The notes beneath the pieces were generated by a model. It did not search any database, was not told the origin of the DNA, and saw nothing but the letters and a program-made list of their open reading frames with translations. From Terriglobia bacterium (GTDB taxonomy: Bacteria > Acidobacteriota > Terriglobia > Bryobacterales > Bryobacteraceae), in the NCBI GenBank assembly GCA_025363475.1, contig JANYDS010000027.1, forward strand, positions 95,872-159,871: a stretch of DNA of 64,000 bases, read 5' to 3'. The translations under genes were made by a program, and so were the position numbers. How positions within the stretch are numbered: position 1 is the first letter of the stretch; every line of letters begins with the position of its first letter. Positions 52,461 through 61,524 of the stretch are shown piece after piece.

Positions 52461-53369
52461 ATGTTTACGCGACGCAATGCACTGCTGGTTCCTCTGGCCG
52501 GGGTGGCGGCCGGTCTGGCGACGACGGCTGAGGGTGCAGGAGGCAAGATGACGCTATGTATGCACCAGCAGACTTCCCGGACTGCCGGATACCGGAAATC
52601 TTTGGAAGGCTGGGCCAGGGCGGGCATCAAACATGTAGAACTGTCGGACGCCTTGCTCGATGAGTTTCTGAAAACGGATTCGCTGGCTGCGGCGGGGCGG
52701 GTTTATAAAGACCTGGGTATGACTGCGGTTTCCGGTCAGGCTGCTCTTCAGGATCTCTGGATTCCCGGGCCTGCGCACGCGGCGTCGCTCGAAACATGGA
52801 AGAAGCGCTGTGAACAGTTTTCCACTCTGGGGTTGCCCCGGATGTACTGCCCCTCCCTCACTACCCGCAAGGTAACACCGGATGACTACAAGTCCACTCC
52901 GGCCTGCCTGCGCGAAGCGGCCGATATCGCGAAACAATGCAGCATGGTATCGATGATTGAATTCACGCGCACCTCTTCACATTTGGCGACGCTGACATCT
53001 ACCCTGAAGATGATTCGCGAGGCGGCGCATCCGAATGTTCGTCCGATGCTGGATTTCTTTCATTTCTGGTCTGGCTTGAGTAAATTCGAAGATCTGGATT
53101 TGTTGCAGCATGGCGAGTTAGCGCATGCGCATTTTCAGGACGTGGCAGATGTACCGCGCGAGCTGTTTGACAATACATCGCGGCTGATTCCCGGGGACGG
53201 AGTTTCGCCCCTGGTGAAGATATTGCGGAAGCTGGCTGAGAAAGGTTATGCAGGCTCTCTCTCAGTGGAACTGTTTTTGCCGGCCATGATTAATGGCGAT
53301 CCGTTTGACACGGCGCGCCAGATCAAGGCGAAAGCTGATGTCGTATTGAAGAAGGCCCGGGTAGCCTGA
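52461..53369 (+). CDS. Exported sugar phosphate isomerase/epimerase-like TIM barrel protein
   Basis: The 302-residue protein has a twin-arginine-like leader (MFTRRNALLVPLAGVAAG) and an AP-endonuclease-2-type TIM barrel. Metal-binding candidates are the Glu of SMIEFTRTS, the Asp-x-x-His region MLDFFHFW, HAHFQDVAD and SVELFLP. Enzymes of this superfamily isomerise or epimerise sugars or inosose-like compounds. A Tat-exported one probably acts on extracytoplasmic glycans. It converges on a beta-propeller gene with an 18-bp gap. Confidence 0.82.
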   Translation: MFTRRNALLVPLAGVAAGLATTAEGAGGKMTLCMHQQTSRTAGYRKSLEGWARAGIKHVELSDALLDEFLKTDSLAAAGRVYKDLGMTAVSGQAALQDLWIPGPAHAASLETWKKRCEQFSTLGLPRMYCPSLTTRKVTPDDYKSTPACLREAADIAKQCSMVSMIEFTRTSSHLATLTSTLKMIREAAHPNVRPMLDFFHFWSGLSKFEDLDLLQHGELAHAHFQDVADVPRELFDNTSRLIPGDGVSPLVKILRKLAEKGYAGSLSVELFLPAMINGDPFDTARQIKAKADVVLKKARVA

Positions 53370-53387
53370 TCAAACGGTCATGGAACT

Positions 53388-54407
53388 TTATTTGCCGACT
53401 TCCAAAATCGCAAATGAGTCCGGGACCATTTGGCCGCGACCGGCGCGTCCACCGGGCTGCGCGGGCGGTGTGGGTGCACCGAATTCGGCACCGATCAGGA
53501 AGACGTGACCGGTCTTGCTGTCGATTGTCATAGTCCGCGCAGTGGACATGGTTTTCACGTTCTGTTCCACGACGAAGCTGGTGGGGCTGTTTACCTTGAT
53601 TACGGTGAGAGTGCCATCGCCCTGCGAACTAAAAGCTTCGAGGGTTGACTGGTTGAAGCCCCCTCCGTCGGTGCCCTGACCGATGGGGAGCGTGGTGATC
53701 ACTTTGCCATCGGCGGCGTTGAGGATCACAGCATTCTGGGGATTGCGGCACATGGCGAAGAGCAGATTGTTCTTCACGTCCATAGCCAGGCCGGCGCAGG
53801 TGCCGCCCTTGCCCGCGATATCGTAATGCGCGGTGACGGTGAGGGCTTTCGCGTCAATGACGGCGATGTTGTCTTTGTCTTCGACGTCAACGTAAATGTG
53901 ACCTTTGCCGTCGGACGCGGCCTGTTCCGGCATGCCGCCGATGTCGATGGTGCCTGCAATGGTGCCGTCTGCCGCATTGATGGCGGTGACGTGGGGCGCG
54001 CGGTGGCTCAACACCAGGACACGGTCTGTAAAGGCGTCATAGAAGAGGCCGTCGGGATTGCCTTCAACATCAATTTTCTTGATGACTGCGAGAGTTTTGC
54101 TGTCGAACATGGTGATGGGTTTGCTGGAAGCAAAGCCATGGCCGGATTTGGTGGAGATTGCTACTCCGTGAGAAGAAACTCCGGGGATTTCTCCTGCCGG
54201 AGCAAGGGTATCCAGGTTGAAGACCGTGATACGCGCACCATCACCGGAGCGAGCGACGTAAAGCTTGCGGCTATCCGCATCTGCAACGACGTAGTCCCAA
54301 CCACCGGCCCCGCCGACTTTGGCGGTTTTCAGAACCTTGTAAGGGCCGGCTCCATCTTGTGCGACAGCGAGGGCGGCGAAGATCAGTGCCAGTGTAAGTT
54401 TGCGCAT
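53388..54407 (-). CDS. Secreted YncE-like beta-propeller protein (YVTN repeats)
   Basis: The 339-residue protein has a signal peptide (about 1-16) and repeated blades of the YVTN type (RKLYVARSGDGARITVFNLD, GHIYVDVEDKDNIAVIDAKA, NLLFAMCRNPQNAVILNAAD). It probably forms a seven-bladed propeller in the periplasm or outside. No catalytic residues are expected, and a binding or surface role is likely. AGGAGA lies 6 nt ahead of ATG 54407. It diverges from the epoxide-hydrolase-like gene. Confidence 0.87.
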   Translation of the reverse strand: MRKLTLALIFAALAVAQDGAGPYKVLKTAKVGGAGGWDYVVADADSRKLYVARSGDGARITVFNLDTLAPAGEIPGVSSHGVAISTKSGHGFASSKPITMFDSKTLAVIKKIDVEGNPDGLFYDAFTDRVLVLSHRAPHVTAINAADGTIAGTIDIGGMPEQAASDGKGHIYVDVEDKDNIAVIDAKALTVTAHYDIAGKGGTCAGLAMDVKNNLLFAMCRNPQNAVILNAADGKVITTLPIGQGTDGGGFNQSTLEAFSSQGDGTLTVIKVNSPTSFVVEQNVKTMSTARTMTIDSKTGHVFLIGAEFGAPTPPAQPGGRAGRGQMVPDSFAILEVGK

Positions 54408-54485
54408 TTACGTTCTCCTGTTGCGGTCTAAGTGGCAAGGATAGCAATTAGCGGGTTCAGCGCGTATGATTTATGCGGAGTATCT

Positions 54486-55718
54486 ATGTCTGTATTGTCG
54501 AACCCTTTCACGCGCCGAGAGCATTTGCGAACTCTTGCTGGAGGTTTTGCGCTGGCGGCTTTCGCCGGAGAGGCGCGCGCGGAAAATCAAAATGTGGCTT
54601 ACGGCAAGGCTACGCTGCCGGATACCATCCGTTCCCGCTTCATTGAAAATATGAACGGCCTGCGGGTACATATGCTGGAGGCTGGCTTCGAAACACCGAA
54701 CCGGCCGTGTGTGGTTTTTCTGCATGGCTTTCCGGAACTGGCTTACAGCTGGCGCAAAGTGATGGTGCGCCTTGCTGCGGCGGGATATCATGCGGTGGCC
54801 GCAGACCAGCGGGGCTTTGGGATGACAACCGGGTGGGATGCGCGGTTTGAGGCAGACCTGACGCAATTCAGCACGCTCACGATGGTGCGCGATGCACTGG
54901 CGCTGGTTTCGGTTCTGGGTTACAAGTCTGTAGATGTTGTGGGGCACGACGCCGGGTCGCCGATTGCGGCGTGGTGCGCACTCGTGCGGCCGGATGTGTT
55001 CCGTTCGGTGGCGATGATGAGTGCGCCTTTCGGGGGGCCGCCGTCGTTTACGCGTGGCGGGGCCGCTCCCGCAGGGCCGAGTGTGGACGACCAGCTGGCA
55101 GTGTTGCCGCGACCGCGTAAATATTATCAGCGCTATTACACGACGCGGGAAGCGGATGGCGACATACGGAACTGTCCGCAGGGTCTGGCGGCTTTCTTCC
55201 GCGCCTATTATCATGCCAAAAGCGCAGACTGGAAAGGGAATCAGCCCTTCCCGCTTAAGGGCCGCACGGCGGAAGAGATGGCTAAGATGCCTGAGTATTA
55301 CGTGATGGATCTTAAGAAAAACATGGCCGAGACTGCGGCGCAGTTTATGCCTTCTGCCGCTGAGATTGCCGCGAACAAGTGGTTCACCGATGAAGATGTG
55401 GCCGTCTATGCGTCTGAATACGGGCGGGTGGGTTTTCAGGGTGGTCTTGATGGTTACCGCCGCGGGCTTGAATCGCGTAACAACGCAGAATTACTAACGT
55501 TTGCGGGGCGCACGATTGATGTTCCTTCGATCTTCATTTCAGGGAAGAGCGATTGGGGTGTTTACCAGACTGCAGGTGCGGCGGAGGCTATGCAGACGAA
55601 GGCTTGCACGAAGATGAAGGGCTTTCATCTGGTGCCGGGCGCGGGCCACTGGATACAGCAGGAGCAGCCGGAAGAGGTAAGCCGGTTGCTAACGGAATTT
55701 CTGCGGTCGAACCGTTAG
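54486..55718 (+). CDS. Exported alpha/beta hydrolase, epoxide-hydrolase type
   Basis: The 410-residue enzyme has a twin-arginine-like leader (TRREHLRTLAGGFALAAF). The oxyanion motif is FLHGFPELAYSW, the nucleophile Asp155 is in VGHDAGSP, a cap region carries Tyr residues (KYYQRYYTTREAD), and Asp356 lies in GKSDWG with His388 in GAGHWIQQ. An Asp nucleophile within GHDAGS plus HGFPE supports the epoxide hydrolase/haloalkane dehalogenase branch. ATG 54486 is chosen for CGGAG (54476-54480), 5 nt upstream. Confidence 0.88.
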   Translation: MSVLSNPFTRREHLRTLAGGFALAAFAGEARAENQNVAYGKATLPDTIRSRFIENMNGLRVHMLEAGFETPNRPCVVFLHGFPELAYSWRKVMVRLAAAGYHAVAADQRGFGMTTGWDARFEADLTQFSTLTMVRDALALVSVLGYKSVDVVGHDAGSPIAAWCALVRPDVFRSVAMMSAPFGGPPSFTRGGAAPAGPSVDDQLAVLPRPRKYYQRYYTTREADGDIRNCPQGLAAFFRAYYHAKSADWKGNQPFPLKGRTAEEMAKMPEYYVMDLKKNMAETAAQFMPSAAEIAANKWFTDEDVAVYASEYGRVGFQGGLDGYRRGLESRNNAELLTFAGRTIDVPSIFISGKSDWGVYQTAGAAEAMQTKACTKMKGFHLVPGAGHWIQQEQPEEVSRLLTEFLRSNR

Positions 55719-55876
55719 CTGACTGGGTTCCAGAACGGATCTGCGCCGAGGGTCCCTTCCAGCTCCTTCAAATAGGCTGGCGAACTTGCCCGTCCCAATT
55801 GTCCGCTGGTATTTGCATACTTTGTCCAGAAGGCAATGTCGCGGGTTTGTTTGGCATGCCAACGTTTCGCGTACAT
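55715..55876 (-). pseudogene. Short coding remnant downstream of the PQQ dehydrogenase
   Basis: Directly after the PQQ dehydrogenase stop, in the same reading frame, an open frame runs to TAA 55715-55717. From ATG 55876 it gives 53 residues containing YAKRWHAKQTRDIAFWTKYA and AYLKELEGTLGADPFWNPVS. The composition and periodicity look like true protein, but it is too short to be a full domain and I cannot name its family. It could be a small gene or the C-terminus of a lost gene. The end overlaps the hydrolase stop by 4 bp. Confidence 0.4.
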
Positions 55877-55915
55877 CGGTATGGCGGAATTCGGATAAGC
55901 CGATTGCGCCCTCGT

Positions 55916-58087
55916 TTATGGCAAAGCGAAAACGTAAAGCGCCTGACCGTTCTGCGGGAATTTGATATCCGGAGCCAGTTGTGTTGGTCCCACACGCGGA
56001 CTGCCACCACCGAGACCAGCCATCACCGCAATGTACTGCTTGCCATCTACGCTGTAAGTAACAGGGAAGCCCTGAGCCGAAGTCCCCAGACGAGTTTCCC
56101 AGAGCATCTTGCCCGTCTTCACATCAAGAACATGGATGTAGCGATTGACATCGCCAACCAGCACCCAGCCGCCTGCAGTTGACAGCGCGGCAGTGAGAAA
56201 CGGCCCGTGCTGTTCATACTTCCAGACTTCATTCATGGTCTTGACGTCATAAGCGGCCAGCTTGCCCATGTTGCCGTTACTGCCAGGCATAGGAGTGAAT
56301 TTGCGGTCGCCACCGTTACCGCCGCCGCTGCCGCTGAAGTCCACTTCACGGGCAACGAAATCCATACAGGACTGACTCAGTGGAGCTATCAGCAAACCCG
56401 TGGGCTGGTTGTAACTCATGGCCTGCCAGTTGTGGCCGCCCTCAGTTGAAGGGCACACGCTGACGGTTTGGCCAATCTGCATTTCGAGCAGGTTAGTCCG
56501 ATATTTTGGTACACCGTTGGCGTCAATCGAGGTCCAGACATCCTGATGAACCATTTCCTTGCTGCCCAGGTATTTGCCCGTGACACGGTCAAGCTTCCAG
56601 AGAACACCGGCCTTGCCTGCGCTCAGCGAAACCTTTTGGTCGCCTATGTCGACGAGGACGCGCTCAAAAACCTCATCAAGATCAAACGACTCGCCTGGCG
56701 CGTGCTGAAAATACCAGTTGAGCTTACCCGTATCGGGATTGAGCGCGACGGTTGAGTTGGCGTAAAGAGTCTTGTCGTAAGGGGTGGTGTGGCGACTCAG
56801 GAAATTCCAGGGTTTGGACTGCGCGACGCCCCAGTAAGTGAGATTGAGGTCAGGGTCGTAACTGCCTGCCAGCCAGGTCTCGGCACCGGCGCGGTTATTC
56901 ATTGGGAGCGAACCCCAGGTATCGCTGCCGGGCTGACCTTGGCGCGGAACCGTATAGAAACGCCAAGCCTGCTTGCCGGTATGGATATCGTAAGCGGAAA
57001 TGTAGCAGCCGTCGCCATCGAACCGGGCGCAGCCGGTGAGGCCCATGATGACTTTATCGCCAATGACGATGGTTCCGCTGGTGCTGTCGCGGGGTTTTTC
57101 CGAAGCGGGCGTATCCCAAAGAATCTTGCCGTTGCGTGCATCGAGAGCAACCATGTGAGCATTGCTGGTGGGCAGGAAAATTTTGTCTTCCGCTATGGCG
57201 ATGCTGCGGATGCCGCCGTAGCCCGGAGACTGATCGGGGCCGACACGGGTTTCCCAGATCAGGTCGCCGGTTTTGCCGTCGAGAGCCTGCACGATGTTGC
57301 TGGGGCTGGCCAGGTAAATGATGCCGTTATGCACGATGGGCGTGGTCTGATTGGCACCTGAATCGTTCATGGCCCAGGCCCACTTGAGCTGCAGGTTCTT
57401 GATATTGGTGGTGTTGATCTGGTTGAGCGGGCTGTAGCTGTGACGCTGGTAATTGCGGCCCATGATGAGCCAGTCGGATGCGGGTGGATTCCTCAGCATG
57501 GCCGGAGTGACCGGCACGTAATTTTTCACTTCGCCTTCCACGCTGACACCGCGAGCCGTAGACATTCCGGCACCGCGTACGACAGGCGCGGGTCCACGGC
57601 CGCCCCGGCCTGCACCGGCTGCCGCATTCTGCTGGGGTGCCTGACCTGAGGCTACGGAACTGATCTGCATGGCAGCACCGGGAACCAGTGCGCGGGTCCC
57701 TGCCTGTGCGCCGTTGCGCTGCAGGATGTAGGCGGTTACATTGAGCCCTGCGGCTTCACTGAGCGAGCCGGGGCTGGTGGGCGGCATGGTCTGCAGGATA
57801 CTGCCGAAGAGTTCACTCACGAGCCTGGTGCGCCACTGGAGCATGAACGTGCCGCCGGAGAGTGCTGGTGCATCGCCGGATCCCTGGAAGTTTGCACCAT
57901 GGCAGCCGGCGCAATTCTGGTCATAAACGCCACGCCCGGAATCGGCTTGGGCGGCAGTAAAGATGAGGCCGGTGGCTGGGGGTGCCTGCTGGGCGGTAAG
58001 AACTGCGATTGCAGCAACGCCGAGGCCGGCGAAAACGAAAGCTCGGGCAGTCAGTGACGCGAAAAATTTTGTGCCGGTTTTATTCAT
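55916..58087 (-). CDS. Quinohemoprotein: cytochrome c fused to PQQ-dependent dehydrogenase
   Basis: The 723-residue exported enzyme has a signal peptide (about 1-32). An N-terminal cytochrome c domain follows, with heme motif CAGCH (59-63) and an axial Met candidate in LQTMPPTSP. After an Ala/Gly-rich linker (about 140-175) comes a PQQ beta-propeller ([44 protein letters not shown]). The heme would accept electrons from PQQH2. Heme at the N-terminus differs from the common C-terminal arrangement of quinohemoprotein alcohol dehydrogenases. The substrate is unknown. Confidence 0.92.
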   Translation of the reverse strand: MNKTGTKFFASLTARAFVFAGLGVAAIAVLTAQQAPPATGLIFTAAQADSGRGVYDQNCAGCHGANFQGSGDAPALSGGTFMLQWRTRLVSELFGSILQTMPPTSPGSLSEAAGLNVTAYILQRNGAQAGTRALVPGAAMQISSVASGQAPQQNAAAGAGRGGRGPAPVVRGAGMSTARGVSVEGEVKNYVPVTPAMLRNPPASDWLIMGRNYQRHSYSPLNQINTTNIKNLQLKWAWAMNDSGANQTTPIVHNGIIYLASPSNIVQALDGKTGDLIWETRVGPDQSPGYGGIRSIAIAEDKIFLPTSNAHMVALDARNGKILWDTPASEKPRDSTSGTIVIGDKVIMGLTGCARFDGDGCYISAYDIHTGKQAWRFYTVPRQGQPGSDTWGSLPMNNRAGAETWLAGSYDPDLNLTYWGVAQSKPWNFLSRHTTPYDKTLYANSTVALNPDTGKLNWYFQHAPGESFDLDEVFERVLVDIGDQKVSLSAGKAGVLWKLDRVTGKYLGSKEMVHQDVWTSIDANGVPKYRTNLLEMQIGQTVSVCPSTEGGHNWQAMSYNQPTGLLIAPLSQSCMDFVAREVDFSGSGGGNGGDRKFTPMPGSNGNMGKLAAYDVKTMNEVWKYEQHGPFLTAALSTAGGWVLVGDVNRYIHVLDVKTGKMLWETRLGTSAQGFPVTYSVDGKQYIAVMAGLGGGSPRVGPTQLAPDIKFPQNGQALYVFALP

Positions 58088-58145
58088 TTGGCTTGATCTC
58101 TTGCAGGAGCTATCATATCGGGTCTCCCGATACGCTGCGGTTGCT

Positions 58146-58874
58146 TTAACTCATGAACCGGCACCGCAGGAGAGTCCAGGCAGCGATCAGGCCATCCGAG
58201 GGTTTGATCTTCTTGCCTTCCGCGACAGAGCGCGGGTTATACGAAATAGGTACTTCGACAATTTTCTGGCCCAGGCGGGCGAGCCTGGCCGTGATTTCAT
58301 GGTCCGTTTCGAAACCACTGGTGCGCAGTTCTAGTTTCTTGACCACTGGTGCCGGGTAGAGCTTATATGCGGTCAGGGTGTCGGTGAGCCAGATGCCGTA
58401 CCAGATGGCAGTCCAGAAAGTCAGGAGAACGCCGGCCAGCCAGGGGCCGAAACTTTGCTTCGGATGACGCCCGGGGAACAGAGTGAAACCCTTTTGGTGG
58501 CGAGCCTGCCCGAGCGTCCGGCTGCCATAAACCACGTCCGCGTTCTTTTCACCCAGAGCCGCAAGGATGGGCAGGTAGTCGGCAGGTTCGTATTCAAGGT
58601 CGGCGTCCTGGATCAGGATATAGTCGCCGGTGGCTTCACGGATGCCCCGCTGCACGGCTTTGCCCTTGCCCTGGTTCGAGATCTGAGTGAAGCAGCGAAC
58701 GCCGGGGAAGCTGCGGGCGACCCCAGAGGTATTGTCACGGGAACCGTCATCCACGACGAGGATTTCTTTTGTGAAACCCACTGCTTCGGTAGGAACAGAA
58801 ATGATCTTCTTGAGCAAAGAGCCGATGAAAGCGCCCTCGTTGTAGGCAGGGATGATGATGGAAAGAACGAGCAT
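58146..58874 (-). CDS. GT2-family glycosyltransferase, dolichyl/polyprenyl-phosphate-mannose synthase type
   Basis: The 242-residue GT-A enzyme has [43 protein letters not shown] and [15 protein letters not shown] (D-x-D). Near the C-terminus is [20 protein letters not shown], ending [11 protein letters not shown]. This matches polyprenyl-phosphate sugar synthases, which provide the membrane-bound donors that GT-C enzymes use. It could therefore serve the GT-C-like protein at 25112 (inference). A hydrophobic segment (about 145-165) may anchor it. Confidence 0.92.
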   Translation of the reverse strand: MLVLSIIIPAYNEGAFIGSLLKKIISVPTEAVGFTKEILVVDDGSRDNTSGVARSFPGVRCFTQISNQGKGKAVQRGIREATGDYILIQDADLEYEPADYLPILAALGEKNADVVYGSRTLGQARHQKGFTLFPGRHPKQSFGPWLAGVLLTFWTAIWYGIWLTDTLTAYKLYPAPVVKKLELRTSGFETDHEITARLARLGQKIVEVPISYNPRSVAEGKKIKPSDGLIAAWTLLRCRFMS

Positions 58875-58882
58875 GTGCGTCT

Positions 58883-59238
58883 CTACCCAGCCTTCAGGCC
58901 GTAACGGAAGAGACGGAAGAGCGCGACGACAGCCTTCACGCCGTCGACAGTGGTAATCTTTTCCCCTGCACTGCGGCCGTAATCAGCCATCCAGCGGCTG
59001 GGTTCTACACCCACCGGGCTGAATCCGGGCGAGCGGGCGGCTCAAGAGCCGTTCCTCCGGCGCAACCGACCAGGAGTTTATAGCTGTTTGAAGCGCTGTA
59101 GGGTTTGCGTAAATCCTGTTCAGTTACGTTTTCCGGATACTTCGGCGCTTTGATGATCTCAAAGGCGGTATGGCCGCAAAGCGGGCATAGGATGGTGTCA
59201 AACAAAAACGGAGCCACGTAACTTAAAGTATCAGTCAT
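58883..59238 (-). pseudogene. Truncated and frameshifted methyltransferase
   Basis: From ATG 59238 the frame reads TLSYVAPFLFDTILCPLCGH, a zinc-knuckle-like N-terminus found in one class of SAM methyltransferases. It continues to KLLVGCAGGTALE, a motif I remnant. The homologous continuation, ARSPGFSPVGVEPSRWMADYG, is in another frame, and the gene ends at 58883 after RYGLKAG. About half of the expected protein is missing. The start codons of this remnant and of the divergent gene at 59237 share the CATG at 59236-59239. Confidence 0.68.
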
Positions 59239-60157
59239 GGGTGGAACAGACATACGGGAAAACCCGCTCGAGGTAAATGCCGGGCGTGGGCGGGCTGTGA
59301 GGGATTCCATCCTGCGGGCGGTTTTTGTTGGCAGCGAAGAGGCTGTTTTGGGTGGCCTTCGGCTGGTGGAGGATGTTCTCGACCACGAATTTCATGGCGG
59401 CAGCTATTGCCGTGTGACCAGCGGAGTGCGGGATGTCTGGGCTGCGGCAACTTCGGGGATGACGCCAGAGGAACAGGGCGGATGGGCGAGTTGTTTGCTG
59501 GCTGATCTGATCTCTATGGCACCGGTGAGGTTGTCCGGCTTTCCGGTGCCGGCTTCGATTCTGCCGCAGTTCGAGATGGAATTCAGTAGGATTCTGGATG
59601 GTCTGGAGTCGGCATTACCGGCCAATCTGAATCTTGAAAGCGACTTGTTTCTGAAAGACTTGAGTCTTTGCCGGCTGGATAGTTTTCCGTGCCTTGCGCA
59701 GGTAGTGGAAAAGAACGGGCGAATTCCCCGAAAGGTTTTGTTGAACAACCTGCGCCAGGAATTCGGGGTGGTGCTGAGCCTGGGCTTTGCAACAGGGTTT
59801 CGCTACGCCCCGTTCTTCGAAATTCATACTCATACAGCGATGCCGGGAGGGTTTGACCCTGTGGGTTGGGAGCAGTGCTACTTGCTTGTGGCGGATCTCC
59901 TGGAACTGTACCCGGAGTATGCGGGGCTGGTGGGAAGTTCCTGTTTTTATGATCCTGCACTGGAGGGGGTTTCGCCAGACCTGGCCTGCCTGCGGGAGCA
60001 ACAGCAAAGTGGCGGGGCGTTGTTGTTGCCAACCGGTCAGAATGCGTCGGCGGAGGGGAAATACAAACCAACAGGCTGGCTGATGATTTGGCCTCGCACT
60101 CAACTGCTTAGGTGGGCGCGGCGGGCCAAAACAAAAAGGCTCCACAGGAGCCTTTAA
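59237..60157 (+). CDS. Conserved-looking hypothetical protein
   Basis: The 306-residue soluble protein has no signal peptide or membrane helix and no family I can name. The N-terminal half is helical with Leu/Glu-rich segments (ADLISMAPVRLSGFPVPASI). The C-terminal half has an ordered stretch, FFEIHTHTAMPGGFDPVGWE, followed by YPEYAGLVGSSCFYDPALEG, which looks conserved and might hold an active or binding site (His-x-His and Asp). The very C-terminus is basic and ends within a terminator hairpin that belongs to the opposite strand. No Shine-Dalgarno sequence is seen, and GTG 59297 is another possible start. Confidence 0.62.
   Translation: MGGTDIRENPLEVNAGRGRAVRDSILRAVFVGSEEAVLGGLRLVEDVLDHEFHGGSYCRVTSGVRDVWAAATSGMTPEEQGGWASCLLADLISMAPVRLSGFPVPASILPQFEMEFSRILDGLESALPANLNLESDLFLKDLSLCRLDSFPCLAQVVEKNGRIPRKVLLNNLRQEFGVVLSLGFATGFRYAPFFEIHTHTAMPGGFDPVGWEQCYLLVADLLELYPEYAGLVGSSCFYDPALEGVSPDLACLREQQQSGGALLLPTGQNASAEGKYKPTGWLMIWPRTQLLRWARRAKTKRLHRSL
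60135..60155 (-). terminator. Terminator of a former minus-strand tRNA gene
   Basis: AAAGGCTCC (60135-60143) and GGAGCCTTT (60147-60155) form a perfect 9-bp stem with a 3-nt loop. On the minus strand it runs on into TTTTTGTTTT. It is 16 bp past the CCA of the tRNA fragment, the usual place for a tRNA terminator. Confidence 0.8.
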
Positions 60158-60170
60158 ATGATTGAAAGTA

Positions 60171-60195
60171 TGGTGCGGAGAGCGGGACTTGAACC
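60171..60195 (-). tRNA. 3' fragment of a tRNA gene (T-loop, acceptor strand, CCA)
   Basis: The minus strand reads GGTTCAAGTCCCGC, then TCTCCGCACCA: T-loop, 3' T-stem, 3' acceptor strand, discriminator A and CCA. Upstream of the first two T-stem bases the match stops. No complete D-arm or anticodon arm follows, and the only 5' acceptor-like bases (near 60237) give a poor cloverleaf. It is a remnant typical of integration or deletion at a tRNA gene. Confidence 0.75.
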
Positions 60196-60229
60196 ATCGG
60201 CCAGTGGTTCGGCAACAGCCTTGGCCGGG

Positions 60230-60615
60230 GCATTTCCGCATGGTCCCCGGCATCGCAATCAATCCCGCCAACGGTTATGTTTACCTCGGTGACGGGAGGA
60301 GTATCGCGTCGTTGTATATGACGGCAGCCGTAGGTTCGTGAAAACAATTTCAGACGAGAAACCTGGTCTGCGGCCTCTATGTGACCCGCACAACCAGTTG
60401 TGGCTTGCCACTGGCCAGGATGGGCAGATCCTCAAAATCGATGGGAAGGCAAGGTGTTGGGTGCCATCGGTAACGGCCCCGGCCGCGGCGAAGGTCAGTT
60501 CTCAGAGTCCCGCCATAGAGCCATGGATTCGCGCGGCAACCTGTATTCAGGCGACACGGGCGCAGGCCGGATCACAGCCATGATTCCACCAGGGAAGCCG
60601 GCCCGGGGGAACTGA
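60230..60615 (+). pseudogene. Decayed NHL/SMP-30-like beta-propeller fragment
   Basis: Three frames hold successive pieces of one propeller: VPGIAINPANGYVYLGDG from about 60241, then DPHNQLWLATGQDGQILKI in the frame from 60338, then WEGKVLGAIGNGPGRGEGQF and SRGNLYSGDTGAGRITAMIP in the frame ending at 60615. Start and signal peptide are lost at the tRNA junction. At least two frameshifts are required to join the pieces. Confidence 0.72.
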
Positions 60616-60683
60616 CGGTCGCATACCGTTGCTCAATCTGACTCTGCCGCAGCCTTTGACAGCAGGGTTCCGGTCCACTGCTG

Positions 60684-61193
60684 TTAAGGCACGCGCGTGC
60701 TGTGGAAAAAGCGGATTCGCCACTGGCCCGAGTCCTGCCGAAGCACCGCCGATTCCAGCCAGACAATCGGTGTGGTGCCGGACGCATTGGTTCTGGATCC
60801 CCGGTTCACATAGCTGATCCACGCCGTCCCGCACGAGACATGCACTTCCGGTTCGTTAACGGTCCAGACATATGTGGCACCTGCCCCGTGAGCGCTCTTA
60901 ATCTGGCTCGACAGCGCATCGCCGTCGAAACGCTTTCCGCCGTCGTAGGCAAAGAAATCCTTCGTAACGGCAGATCGAAACAGCGACAGGTCGTCGCTGA
61001 CCAGCGCACGATACATCGCCCGGACAGTCTCCAAAATCATGGCCTCATCTGCCCGGGCCTCATCTGCTGGAGAAGCCGCGCAGGCGGCAGCATCGGCGGC
61101 CCGCATGATCCCTGTGAAAGACAAAGCTGCGGAAAATAACACAAAGACAAGCAACGCAGCAGCTCGGAATTGACTCCGCAGAAGTAATCGCAT
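60684..61193 (-). CDS. Secreted NTF2-like (SnoaL/DUF4440-type) protein
   Basis: The 169-residue protein has a signal peptide (about 1-33) and an NTF2-like fold: helix ADEAMILETVRAMYRALVSD, LSLFRSAVTKDFFAYDGGKR, VHVSCGTAWISYVNRGS and final strands WLESAVLRQDSGQWRIRFFH. The fold forms a small conical barrel used for binding or isomerisation. No specific activity can be given. It is an apparently intact gene among remnants. Confidence 0.83.
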   Translation of the reverse strand: MRLLLRSQFRAAALLVFVLFSAALSFTGIMRAADAAACAASPADEARADEAMILETVRAMYRALVSDDLSLFRSAVTKDFFAYDGGKRFDGDALSSQIKSAHGAGATYVWTVNEPEVHVSCGTAWISYVNRGSRTNASGTTPIVWLESAVLRQDSGQWRIRFFHSTRVP

Positions 61194-61351
61194 GCAACGA
61201 TTCTGGCACGGTCCCTTCCCAGCCGCAGAACCCCGACCCCTCGCCGTTACTTGCCGGATTGACGATTGAAAATAACGGTAGTCTTCAATACTTGATGCAC
61301 TTTCAGTATTTGCGTTGCGGAGCTTCGCCGCTCAGCAGATTTGGACGGGAC

Positions 61352-61510
61352 AGATCACAGATCACAGATCACCGACAGCATGTGCAAAGCCGACCACAGC
61401 GTCATGTCATCGGGAGGGAAGCCCGCGGACGCGCACGACTGCACTCTTACGTGCACGAAAGCCGGGGCAAAGTTTGCGTTTGTGAGCAACGGTAAGGTGT
61501 TCGATAGTTC
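61352..61510 (+). pseudogene. Fragment of a small secreted Cys-containing protein, after a 7-bp triple repeat
   Basis: Starting with three copies of AGATCAC (61352-61372), one frame encodes ITDSMCKADHSVM, then DCTLTCTKAGAKFAFVSNGK, a pattern I associate with small exported acidobacterial proteins of unknown role. It has no signal peptide and runs out of homology at about 61510, just before the DUF1622-like ORF, suggesting a deletion junction. Confidence 0.5.
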
Positions 61511-61524
61511 GAGCCGGTGCCCTC

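Noticed and set aside
51950..52630. 226-residue Arg/Ser/Pro-rich minus-strand ORF
   Set aside because: It overlaps both the four-helix membrane protein and the divergent isomerase-like gene, and its composition is that of an out-of-frame reading of GC-rich DNA.
55553..56182. Plus-strand ORF of 209 residues
   Set aside because: It runs through the hydrolase 3' end in another frame and antisense through the PQQ dehydrogenase end.
60171..60238. Complete tRNA gene on the minus strand using GCGGAAA near 60237 as 5' acceptor
   Set aside because: The acceptor has a mismatch, the T-stem has two mismatches, and no D-arm or anticodon arm can be formed.
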